A stretch of DNA of 19,629 nucleotides from assembly GCA_050115555.1 (NCBI GenBank), contig JASFQI010000058.1, positions 1 to 19,629 on the forward strand. The letters are read 5' to 3'. The notes below the pieces were generated by a model. It saw only the letters and a list, made by a program, of their open reading frames with translations, searched no databases and had not been told where the DNA came from. Below are positions 7,766-14,746 of this stretch, piece by piece; the stretch's first letter is position 1, and each line of letters begins with the position of its first letter. A program made the translations under genes and the position numbers. The DNA comes from JASFQI01 sp050115555 (GTDB lineage: Bacteria > Desulfobacterota > DSM-4660 > Desulfatiglandales > HGW-15).

Positions 7766-7973
7766 GAGACCCCTCGAGGAGATGGAACCGCGCCCGATCA
7801 GCCGGGCAATCGCCTTGTAATCTACGCGTTTGGAGTATCTTAGAACAAGCGCAAAATGATGGGGTCGTAAAACGTTCTGGACGATGAGATCATCTTCAAT
7901 TATTTCAAAATGATGCAGCTTGACCAGCAACGACTGAGAGGGTTTTGCGAAACCGTCAAAGGGGAGGGACCGG

Positions 7974-8002
7974 TTGTTGCTGCGTGGGAACCATGGTACA
8001 TT
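7974..8002 (+). promoter_or_regulatory. Candidate promoter of the cupin gene
   Basis: TTGTTG (7974-7979) and TACATT (7997-8002) are 17 bases apart. The implied leader is ~140 nt long. The stretch 7766-8147 otherwise holds no gene beyond the possible N-terminal extension of the minus-strand activator. Confidence 0.4.
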
Positions 8003-8092
8003 GAGATCACGTCAGCAGGACAGATGGCCGTAGGGTCGATTTCAGGCACACCCCCGCATCCGCAAGCGCGGGAACGCTGCCGTAGCGCGGCG

Positions 8093-8107
8093 CAGCCCAT
8101 TGGGCTG
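8093..8107. promoter_or_regulatory. 15-bp palindrome upstream of the cupin gene
   Basis: CAGCCCA and TGGGCTG flank a single central base, giving a perfect dyad 40 bases before the cupin start codon. It could be an operator for a dimeric regulator. As RNA the 1-base loop could not form in full. Confidence 0.35.
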
Positions 8108-8147
8108 GACCGCTGGAATACGGGACGGACGGGAAAAGGAGAAGCGT

Positions 8148-8495
8148 ATGATGATCAAAGCATTGGATGATGTCCCCTCCATGGAGTTAGAGGGGTATGA
8201 GGGTGTGAAAAAACAGATCGTCATCGGACCGGACGACGGCTCAGAGGAGATTGTACTGCGGTACTTCCGCCTGAAGCCGGGTGGAAAAACTCCGCATCAC
8301 GCGCATGGGTTCCCCCACCTGGTCAAGATCGAAGCCGGCAGTGGCATGGCCACGGATGAGTCGGGCAGGGAGCGTCCCCTTCAGGCGGGGGATTATGTGT
8401 ATGTCCACGACAACGAAGCCCACCACTTCACAAACACAGGATCCGACCCGTTTGAGTTCATCTGCATCGTTCCCATACGAGGGGAGAGCGGATGA
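8148..8495 (+). CDS. Small single-domain cupin protein
   Basis: This 115-residue protein is one beta-barrel cupin domain. Motif 1 is GGKTPHHAHGFPHLVKI, with likely metal ligands H51, H53 and possibly H57; the Glu usual in this motif is absent (Leu58). Motif 2 is GDYVYVHDNEAHHFTN, with H92/H93 and N96. Such proteins act as metal-binding sensors, isomerases or dioxygenases, and the sequence does not tell which. ATG 8148 has AAGGAG 6 bases upstream; an in-frame TTG at 8100 lacks support. It appears monocistronic, with a possible promoter and palindrome upstream and a strong terminator downstream. Confidence 0.85.
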   Translation: MMIKALDDVPSMELEGYEGVKKQIVIGPDDGSEEIVLRYFRLKPGGKTPHHAHGFPHLVKIEAGSGMATDESGRERPLQAGDYVYVHDNEAHHFTNTGSDPFEFICIVPIRGESG

Positions 8496-8537
8496 CAGGG
8501 CGCGGAGCGCCCCTTGGGAATCGTCCCTATGGGCACC

Positions 8538-8567
8538 AGGGCTTTCGTTTGGAAAGCCCTTTTTTTT
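8538..8567 (+). terminator. Strong Rho-independent terminator after cupin
   Basis: A 9-bp stem, AGGGCTTTC (8538-8546) with GGAAAGCCCT (8551-8560), closes a short GTTTG-type loop. Eight T residues follow. Confidence 0.92.
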
Positions 8568-8678
8568 GAAGTCACACTCCCGAATAAAGGTTCCTTGCCT
8601 GGCACTGAATTTTCTATACTATAGTTTTATCGGATCAGAATAATTTTCACATTCAAGAGGGAGAGAGGAAATCGGGTC

Positions 8679-10658
8679 ATGACGATGTCTGATCATCCGA
8701 CACACGAAGAACTTGAGCGGACAGATCAGGAGCCGAAAGACGAGCCTGCCGGGCACAGCCGCATAGGAGAGGCTTTGAGCGGGAGCGAGATTCTTTACCG
8801 GACCCTGTTCGACAGCGTTGGGGACGCCATCTTCCTGATGGAGGGAGATCGTTTCCTCGACTGCAATGGGAAGACATTGGAAATGTTTCGTTGCTCAAGG
8901 GAGGATATCCTTGGCCACACCCCGTATGCGTACTCCCCACCGACACAGCCCGATGGCCAGGACTCCCGCACGAAAGCCCTCTATTACATCAACCAGGCGA
9001 CCAAAGGGATTCCCCAGTTCTTCGAGTGGACCCACCTGCGCGCCGACGGGACGACGTTTGCGGCCGAGGTGAGCCTCAACGCCGCGGAGCTCAGTACAGG
9101 CATCTATATTCAGGCAGTCGTACGGGATATCACCTGGCGAGAGCAAGCAGAGAGCCGGTTCAAGGAATCCGAAGACAAGTGTCGCCTGGTGGTGGAGAAC
9201 ACCAACGACGCCATCTACATTGTGCAGGACGAACGCATTCACCTTGCCAATCCCAAAGCCGTTGAAATCTTCGGATACTCCGAGGAAGAGCTTGACAGTG
9301 TTTCCCCGCACGACCTGATTCACCCGGATGACCGCGACAGGGTTCGGGAGAGCCAGCGCGAGAGACTGGACGGCCGGACCCCTCGCGGCGACTGCGAATT
9401 CCGCATCGTCTCCAAAGCCGGGAATGCGATCCAGGTGAGTCTGAACACGGTGCCCATCACCTGGGAAGGCAAACCGGCCACGCTCAACTTTCTTCGTGAT
9501 ATGACGCAGCAAAGAGAATGGGACAAGCAAACGCACCAAATCGAACGAACGGTGGCCATTGGAACCCTTGCCGGCGGCATGGCCAATAACTTCAACAACA
9601 CGCTCATGGGGATTCAGGGCAGGGCCTCCCTGTTGATGATGGATAAGGACCCCGGTCATCCGGATTATAAACACCTCAAGGGCATTGAGGAGCATGTTCG
9701 CAGTGCGTCGGAGTTGACCAAAGACCTGCTGGCGTTTGCCCAGAGCGGGAAGAGTGAAGCCGAGCCTACGGATATGAATGACCTGATTCGGCATGAAAAC
9801 CGCATGTTTTCTACAACGAAGAAGGATGTGCGCATCACCGAAGATTTCGAGCAGGGTCTCTGGAACGTGGTCGTGGATCAGAGTCAGATGAGGCAAATGC
9901 TCATGAATCTCTACGTCAATGCATGGCAGGCCATGCCCGCAGGAGGAGAACTCCATGTTCAGACCGAGAATGCCGTCCTGACGGAGGAACATGGAGAGGT
10001 GCCTGAGGGTGCTTCCGGGCGGTACGTGAAAATATCCATTTCCGACACGGGGATCGGAATGGACCCGGCCGTCCAGAAGAAGATCTTTGATCCCTTTTTC
10101 ACTACGCGAGAGCCGGGGTCCGGGACAGGCCTGGGGCTGGCCTCCGTCTATGGCATCGTGCGGAATCACGGGGGATTCATCCATGTCTCCAGCGGCAAGG
10201 GAAGGGGAACGACGTTTACGATTTCTCTGCCCGCCTCGGAAAAGCCGGTCGTGGAAGAGAAAAAGCCTTCCGAGGAAATTGTGAAGGAGGCCGATGGGAC
10301 GATCCTGCTCGTGGATGATGAAAAGATGATCCTTGATGTGGGTGCACTGCTTCTCAATCAGTTGGGGTACACGGTGATCACGGCGGATAATGGAAAGGAT
10401 GCCGTTGAGCAGCTTTTAAGACACAGGGGGGAAATCGATCTCGTTCTCCTGGATATGATCATGCCGGGGATGAGTGGAGGGGATACCTTCGACCTCTTGA
10501 AAGAGATCGATCCGAATGTCAAGGTCATTCTGGCAAGCGGCTACAGCCTGGAAGGACAGGCCCAGGAGATCATGGAACGCGGGTGCAACGGATTCATTCA
10601 AAAACCGTTCACCGTGAAAGAACTCTTTCGAAAAATCCAAGATCAGTTGTCCGGATGA
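8679..10658 (+). CDS. PAS-PAS hybrid sensor kinase with receiver domain; phosphoacceptor His replaced by Asn
   Basis: This 659-residue cytoplasmic protein has no membrane segments. PAS domain 1 spans roughly residues 36-150 and PAS 2 roughly 165-280. A dimerisation/phosphoacceptor helix follows at ~290-360, then an ATPase domain to ~525 with N-box MNLYVNAWQAMP, DTGIGMD, FDPFFTT and GTGLGLASVYGIV. A C-terminal receiver has D546/D547, phosphoacceptor D592 (LLDMIMPG) and K642 (QKPF). The phosphoacceptor box reads GTLAGGMANNFNN; relatives have A-H-D/N-F-N-N, so His is Asn303 (codon AAT, 9585-9587). ATP-binding and receiver residues look intact. Autophosphorylation at the usual site should be impossible, leaving a phosphatase, allosteric or receiver-only role. 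A kinase-like gene and uspA follow on the same strand. ATG 8679 has AGAGGAAA upstream. Confidence 0.93.
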   Translation: MTMSDHPTHEELERTDQEPKDEPAGHSRIGEALSGSEILYRTLFDSVGDAIFLMEGDRFLDCNGKTLEMFRCSREDILGHTPYAYSPPTQPDGQDSRTKALYYINQATKGIPQFFEWTHLRADGTTFAAEVSLNAAELSTGIYIQAVVRDITWREQAESRFKESEDKCRLVVENTNDAIYIVQDERIHLANPKAVEIFGYSEEELDSVSPHDLIHPDDRDRVRESQRERLDGRTPRGDCEFRIVSKAGNAIQVSLNTVPITWEGKPATLNFLRDMTQQREWDKQTHQIERTVAIGTLAGGMANNFNNTLMGIQGRASLLMMDKDPGHPDYKHLKGIEEHVRSASELTKDLLAFAQSGKSEAEPTDMNDLIRHENRMFSTTKKDVRITEDFEQGLWNVVVDQSQMRQMLMNLYVNAWQAMPAGGELHVQTENAVLTEEHGEVPEGASGRYVKISISDTGIGMDPAVQKKIFDPFFTTREPGSGTGLGLASVYGIVRNHGGFIHVSSGKGRGTTFTISLPASEKPVVEEKKPSEEIVKEADGTILLVDDEKMILDVGALLLNQLGYTVITADNGKDAVEQLLRHRGEIDLVLLDMIMPGMSGGDTFDLLKEIDPNVKVILASGYSLEGQAQEIMERGCNGFIQKPFTVKELFRKIQDQLSG

Positions 10659-10684
10659 GTCTCCCTGCGGGAAGCACACGCCAT

Positions 10685-10734
10685 CGCCCATCCGGCGGTT
10701 TGCGGAGCGGCCGATGGGCGGCTCACGGCCGCTC
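10685..10734 (+). terminator. Interlocked hairpins (possible H-type pseudoknot / terminator) after the sensor kinase
   Basis: Stem 1 is CGCCCATC (10685-10692) with GATGGGCG (10713-10720). Stem 2 is GAGCGGCC (10705-10712) with GGCCGCTC (10727-10734) and is followed by CTTCTTT. Each stem is 8 perfect base pairs. The 5' arm of stem 2 lies in the loop of stem 1, with no base between the stems. Stem 2 alone could act as a weak intrinsic terminator. Confidence 0.5.
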
Positions 10735-10758
10735 CTTCTTTGCGGTGAAAACCCAGCC

Positions 10759-11757
10759 ATGGAGGTTCGGAAACATTTCCTCATGAACACGGCGCCCTCC
10801 CAGGAAACCCTGAGGCATATGGTCTCTCAATGGCTGCCACCTCATCAGGTGCCTCAACGGTTTCGCATCCATGCGGACACCAGCGACTTCTTTCAAGTAG
10901 AGTACGATGACGTGGTCCTCCTGAACGGCCGACCCTACCTGATTCGCCACAATGCCAAAGAGCAGCGCTTCGGGCTGGAGGATGAGGTCAAGTTCTGGGT
11001 CAAGCGTGCGGTGGACCTGGAGGACGGCAGCCTGAAAATCATGAAGCTGGTGTTCTATGAGAAGTTCATGTCCCGGATCGGGAACATCGAATTCGAGTGT
11101 TTTCGGAGCCCCAGAAAGGAGGCCCGCATCCTGGACCTGGTTTTCGGGCACAGGAACTTCATGCACGGGTACTCCATTCAGGACGGAAAGGGCAATCTCG
11201 TACGCATCCTGGACTTCATCAAGGGGAAGACCCTGGCGGGCCATGTGGGAACCCTGCCCATGGACCATGAGACATACTACCATGAGCGGTTCCCCGAGAT
11301 CCTGGGCCAATTTACCGAATGTGTTCGGGCGATTCGCTTTCTCCACGAAAACGGCGAGCGACACGGAGACATTCGAAGGGATCACATCCTCATCGACCGG
11401 GAAACCGGGAATTACCGATGGATCGATTTCGACTACAATTATCGACACAGGGAGAACATTTACGGGTATGACCTGTTCGGGCTGGGCAACATTCTGGTGT
11501 TCCTGGCAGGCAAGGGGGACGTGCTGATTCCGGAGCTGAGGAAGTCGGGGCACCCGGGTCTCGGCACACTGAGCGACGCGGACCTGAACATCGTGTTCAA
11601 GCACCGTGTGGTGAATCTGAAGAAGATCTACCCCTATCTCTCGGAATCGCTCAACCGTGTGCTCATGCACTTTTCAGAGGGGGCCAACCGGTTTTACGAG
11701 CACACGGATCAGCTCTTGGCTGACCTGGAGGGGACTCGAGAGGCTCTTGCAGCATGA
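10759..11757 (+). CDS. Protein-kinase-like (LPS-kinase/RIO-type) protein
   Basis: This 332-residue protein has a kinase catalytic core. The catalytic loop is HGDIRRDHILID (His202-Gly203-Asp204) and the metal-binding motif is WIDFDYNY (Asp223-Phe-Asp225, in the DFG position). In the N-lobe, LKIMKLVFYEKF offers a candidate ATP-binding Lys and SPRKEARIL a helix-C Glu. The catalytic-loop Asn of ordinary Ser/Thr kinases is His here (HRDxKxxN becomes HGDIRRDH). Substrate and partner are unknown. ATG 10759 is preferred because the longer start at 10714 falls inside a strong RNA structure; ATG 10783 is another option and none has a good ribosome site. It lies between a sensor kinase and uspA, so a role in a stress pathway is plausible but inferred. 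Confidence 0.75.
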   Translation: MEVRKHFLMNTAPSQETLRHMVSQWLPPHQVPQRFRIHADTSDFFQVEYDDVVLLNGRPYLIRHNAKEQRFGLEDEVKFWVKRAVDLEDGSLKIMKLVFYEKFMSRIGNIEFECFRSPRKEARILDLVFGHRNFMHGYSIQDGKGNLVRILDFIKGKTLAGHVGTLPMDHETYYHERFPEILGQFTECVRAIRFLHENGERHGDIRRDHILIDRETGNYRWIDFDYNYRHRENIYGYDLFGLGNILVFLAGKGDVLIPELRKSGHPGLGTLSDADLNIVFKHRVVNLKKIYPYLSESLNRVLMHFSEGANRFYEHTDQLLADLEGTREALAA

Positions 11758-11769
11758 GGTCCTCTTTTT
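11739..11769 (+). terminator. Weak intrinsic terminator overlapping the kinase stop codon
   Basis: AGAGG (11739-11743) pairs with CCTCT (11761-11765), with a short inner stem and a TTTTT tail. The stop codon is in the loop. Bases 11770-11942 contain no gene. Confidence 0.35.
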
Positions 11770-11942
11770 CAGGTGCCCTGGCTCGTTCAAGAAAATCATG
11801 GAGGAGTCTCAAAGAACCCGTGAACAGAAGATCCCTGCGGATCATTCATTCGGGAAACAGCGGCGTCCGCAGCCATTCGAGGGACATGTTGCGAGGTCGT
11901 CGATCCGGATCGGGCAGGGCGCCGTCATAAAGGAGACAAGGC

Positions 11943-12413
11943 ATGGCGCATGAGGAGAAGGTGTTCAACAAGAACATCCTGATTGCAGTGGACGAGTCGG
12001 ACAACGCCCGCAGGGCCGTCTCCTATGTCGGGCAGCTCCTGGGCGGTCTTCCCGGTTTTAAAGTCACCGTCCTCCATGTCGTTCCAGAACCGGAGGAAGA
12101 CTATTTTCCCACGAAAGCGCAGAAGGAGGAATGGCTCGCTCAGTATACGAAAAGGATCGACGGCCTCCTGGAAGCGCATCGCGACCTGTTGATCCAAAAC
12201 GGATTTGATGCGAACGATGTATCGGTTCGGTCCACGCTCCGGTACTGTCCCTCCATGGCGGAGTGTATCCTGTCGGAACGGGATGAAACCGAGTACGACA
12301 CGATCGTGGTGGGAAGGCAAGGGATATCCCGAAATGAGGAGTTCCTCTTCGGGAGTGTTTCCAGTAAGATTGTCACGCATGCCCGAAACTGCACGGTCTG
12401 GGTGGTGGAATAG
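11943..12413 (+). CDS. Universal stress protein, UspA family (ATP-binding type)
   Basis: This 156-residue single-domain protein begins with the typical strand NILIAVDESDNARRAVSYV. It carries the ATP-binding motif G-2x-G-9x-G-S (Gly124, Gly127, Gly137, Ser138, in VVGRQGISRNEEFLFGS) and ends VTHARNCTVWVVE, in the usual SVSxxIVxxAxCxVxVV pattern. It should therefore belong to the ATP-binding branch, whose members act in stress survival by mechanisms that are mostly unclear. ATG 11943 has AAGGAG 7 bases upstream. It follows the kinase-like gene by 185 bases and may be its target or simply a neighbour. Confidence 0.93.
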   Translation: MAHEEKVFNKNILIAVDESDNARRAVSYVGQLLGGLPGFKVTVLHVVPEPEEDYFPTKAQKEEWLAQYTKRIDGLLEAHRDLLIQNGFDANDVSVRSTLRYCPSMAECILSERDETEYDTIVVGRQGISRNEEFLFGSVSSKIVTHARNCTVWVVE

Positions 12414-12484
12414 TGTACCCGGTGGAGCGGTGGGGACGAATGCGTAAACGGCGTATTTTCACAGAGGGTGAAAACAATCGGGAA

Positions 12485-12508
12485 TCCACCTTGGCCTGAA
12501 CAGGTGGA
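12485..12508. promoter_or_regulatory. Inverted repeat between uspA and the thrS promoter
   Basis: TCCACCT (12485-12491) and AGGTGGA (12502-12508) are perfect 7-bp arms around 10 bases. A second stem, TTTTCAC/GTGAAAA, lies at 12456-12474. Neither has a T-run. They could be weak uspA terminators or an operator just upstream of the thrS -35 box. Confidence 0.35.
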
Positions 12509-12535
12509 ATCGATGGAAATTCGGTAACATATTGC

Positions 12536-12564
12536 TTGACTTTTCCCTGATATTTATGTAATTT
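12536..12564 (+). promoter_or_regulatory. Promoter of the thrS-infC-rpmI-rplT-pheST cluster
   Basis: TTGACT (12536-12541) and TAATTT (12559-12564) are 17 bases apart in a locally AT-rich stretch. Transcription should start near 12571, leaving a ~257-nt leader before thrS. Confidence 0.65.
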
Positions 12565-12611
12565 ATCCATTCTTGTCCGTTTTATTTAATTTTTTCGCAC
12601 ACTCACAAAGC

Positions 12612-12814
12612 GCGCGTGGTGCCGGGAAAAAAGGGTTCCTGGACCGGAGGTTCTTTCAAGACGGAGACCTTCGGGTTCAAAACGCGGCACGCGCCGGGAG
12701 GCCCGGGCAAAATCCCAAGCCGAGCGTCGATGGTCCAATTGAAGAGCTGAATGAAGAAACCCAGAAAGGCATCTGAGCGAGATCACCCCGTGACCTTGGA
12801 TGCCTTCGTTTTTT
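12612..12814 (+). promoter_or_regulatory. Structured thrS leader with attenuator-like terminator
   Basis: The leader holds a long-range stem, GCGCGTG (12612-12618) with CACGCGC (12688-12694), extendable by CCG/CGG across a 3-base bulge. A competing pair uses the same 3' arm (GTGCCG 12619-12624 with CGGCAC 12685-12690). Close to the gene, AAGGCATC (12766-12773) pairs perfectly with GATGCCTT (12799-12806) and is followed by CGTTTTTT, an intrinsic-terminator layout ending 13 bases before the thrS start. I see no T-box consensus. E. coli thrS is controlled by its own product binding the leader; whether that applies here is unknown. Confidence 0.5.
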
Positions 12815-12827
12815 GCCGGTGAAATCC

Positions 12828-14741
12828 ATGACAGCGTTCAGCGTAGAGCTCGAAGAAAAGGGCACACGGGTGGAGGAAACAGGCCCCGTGCCGGCGAGGA
12901 AGGCCCTGGAGGACCTGGGGGTCAAAGGAATGGAACGCGTGGTGGCTGCCCGGGTGAACGGCGAGCTTCGTGATCTCGAAAGTGAAATTCGGGAAGCGGC
13001 CTCTGTGGCGCCCGTGCGCGTGGACTCGGAAGAGGGCGTGGACATCCTGAGGCACAGCACCTCCCATGTCATGGCCGAGGCCGTGAAGCAGCTCTTTCCC
13101 GGCGTGAAGGTGACCATCGGGCCCTCCATCGAGCACGGGTTCTACTATGACTTCGATTACGAACGCCCGTTCAAGGATGAGGATCTCCCTCGAATCCAGG
13201 AGAAGATGAAGGAGCTCACCGACGGCAACCTCCCTTTCAAACGAGAGGAGATCTCCAGGGAAGACGCCATTGCGCGTTTTCGGGAGCAGGGCGAAGAGTA
13301 CAAGGTGGAGCTCCTCCAGGACATGGACGGCGATCGCGTGTCCCTTTACACCCAGGGAGGCTTCACCGATCTCTGTCGCGGCCCGCACATTCCGTCTACG
13401 GGAATGATCCAGGCGTTCCAGTTGACCAAAACGGCCGGGGCCTACTGGCGGGGGGATGAAAAACGCCCCATGCTGAGCCGGATTTACGGTGTGGCGTTTG
13501 CCGACAAGAAGGCCCTCAAAAAACACCTCCAGCGGCTGGAGGAGGCGCGCAAGCGGGATCACGTGCGCCTGGGAAGGGAACTGGGCATCTTCAGCACGCA
13601 CGAGGAGATCGGCGCGGGCATGGTGGTCTGGCATCCCAAGGGAGCCATGCTGCGGCACCTGATCGAGTCCTACGAGATTCGGGAGCACCTCAGGCGCGGC
13701 TATCAGATCGTCAAGGGACCGGAGATCCTCAAGACGTCCCTCTGGGAGAAGTCCGGGCACTTCGACAACTACCGTGAGAACATGTACTTCACGGAGATCG
13801 ATGAGCTGTCCTACGGCATCAAGCCCATGAACTGCCTCGCCCACATGCTCATCTACAAAACCGGGATCAAGAGCTACCGGGACCTCCCGCAACGGTACTT
13901 CGAGATGGGCGTTGTGCATCGTCACGAGCGATCCGGTGTGCTTCACGGGCTCTTAAGGGTGAGGGAGTTCACCCAGGACGACGCCCACATCCTGTGCACC
14001 CCGGACCAGCTGGACGCCGAGATCAAGGGCGTTCTGGATCTGGTGAAAGACATGGTCACGGTTTTCGGGTTCGATTACGAACTGGAGCTCAGCACGCGCC
14101 CGGAGAAGTCCATCGGCTCGGATGAGGACTGGGAGCGCGCAACGAACGCGCTTCAAAAGGCCGTGGACGACCTGTCCCTGCCCTGCCAGCTCAACGAGGG
14201 AGACGGCGCATTCTACGGCCCCAAGATCGACGTGAAGCTCCGCGACGCCCTGGACCGCAACTGGCAGTGCGCCACGATCCAGGTGGACTTCACGCTGCCC
14301 GATCGTTTCGACTTGACCTACGTGGACCGAGACGGTGGCCGGCAGCGCCCTGTCATGATTCATCGGACCATTCTGGGGTCCATGGAGCGGTTCATCGGGG
14401 TGCTCATCGAGCAGTATGCCGGGGCTTTTCCCGTGTGGCTGGCGCCGGTTCAGGCCGTGGTCATGACCGTGACGGACCGCAACATTCCGCATGCAGAAAA
14501 GGTACTCTATACGCTAAAGCAGGCGGAGGTCCGGGTCGAAGCGGATTTTAGAAACGAGAAGCTGGGGCTGAAGGTCCGGGAGGCCCAGCTCCAGAAGGTG
14601 CCCTACATGCTGATCGTGGGGGACAAGGAAGCGGAGGAGGGAGGGGTGACCCCGCGGCTTCGCAGCGGAAAGAACCTCTCGTTCATGAGTCCCGAGGCCT
14701 TCGTGGAACACATCCAGGAAGAGTCCAGACAAAGGAGGTAG
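12828..14741 (+). CDS. thrS: Threonyl-tRNA synthetase
   Basis: This class II synthetase of 637 residues charges tRNA-Thr. An N-terminal TGS domain (residues ~1-60) precedes the editing domain, which shows HSTSHVMAEAVKQLFP, EHGFYYDFD and DLCRGPHIPST. The catalytic core has the zinc ligands in KPMNCLAHM, HRHERSG and MIHRTILGSMERF, and motif 2 around RYFEMGVVHRHERSGVLHGL. The C-terminal anticodon-binding domain starts near FPVWLAPVQAVV. ATG 12828 is chosen (GGTGA just upstream); TTG 12813 falls in the T-run of the leader terminator. Its stop codon lies inside the infC ribosome-binding region, 5 bases before the infC start, so the two genes are probably translationally coupled. Confidence 0.97.
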   Translation: MTAFSVELEEKGTRVEETGPVPARKALEDLGVKGMERVVAARVNGELRDLESEIREAASVAPVRVDSEEGVDILRHSTSHVMAEAVKQLFPGVKVTIGPSIEHGFYYDFDYERPFKDEDLPRIQEKMKELTDGNLPFKREEISREDAIARFREQGEEYKVELLQDMDGDRVSLYTQGGFTDLCRGPHIPSTGMIQAFQLTKTAGAYWRGDEKRPMLSRIYGVAFADKKALKKHLQRLEEARKRDHVRLGRELGIFSTHEEIGAGMVVWHPKGAMLRHLIESYEIREHLRRGYQIVKGPEILKTSLWEKSGHFDNYRENMYFTEIDELSYGIKPMNCLAHMLIYKTGIKSYRDLPQRYFEMGVVHRHERSGVLHGLLRVREFTQDDAHILCTPDQLDAEIKGVLDLVKDMVTVFGFDYELELSTRPEKSIGSDEDWERATNALQKAVDDLSLPCQLNEGDGAFYGPKIDVKLRDALDRNWQCATIQVDFTLPDRFDLTYVDRDGGRQRPVMIHRTILGSMERFIGVLIEQYAGAFPVWLAPVQAVVMTVTDRNIPHAEKVLYTLKQAEVRVEADFRNEKLGLKVREAQLQKVPYMLIVGDKEAEEGGVTPRLRSGKNLSFMSPEAFVEHIQEESRQRR

Positions 14742-14746
14742 TCGCT

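Noticed and set aside
8895..10184. Minus-strand 429-residue ORF
   Set aside because: It is antisense to the sensor kinase, which has complete PAS and ATPase motifs; nothing recognisable in the antisense frame.
12571..12827. T-box riboswitch in the thrS leader
   Set aside because: The conserved T-box sequence (GGGTGGNACCGCG) and specifier-loop layout are absent.
12783..13946. Minus-strand 387-residue ORF
   Set aside because: It is an antisense shadow of thrS, rich in His/Leu/Val as expected from complementing biased codons, with no domain features.
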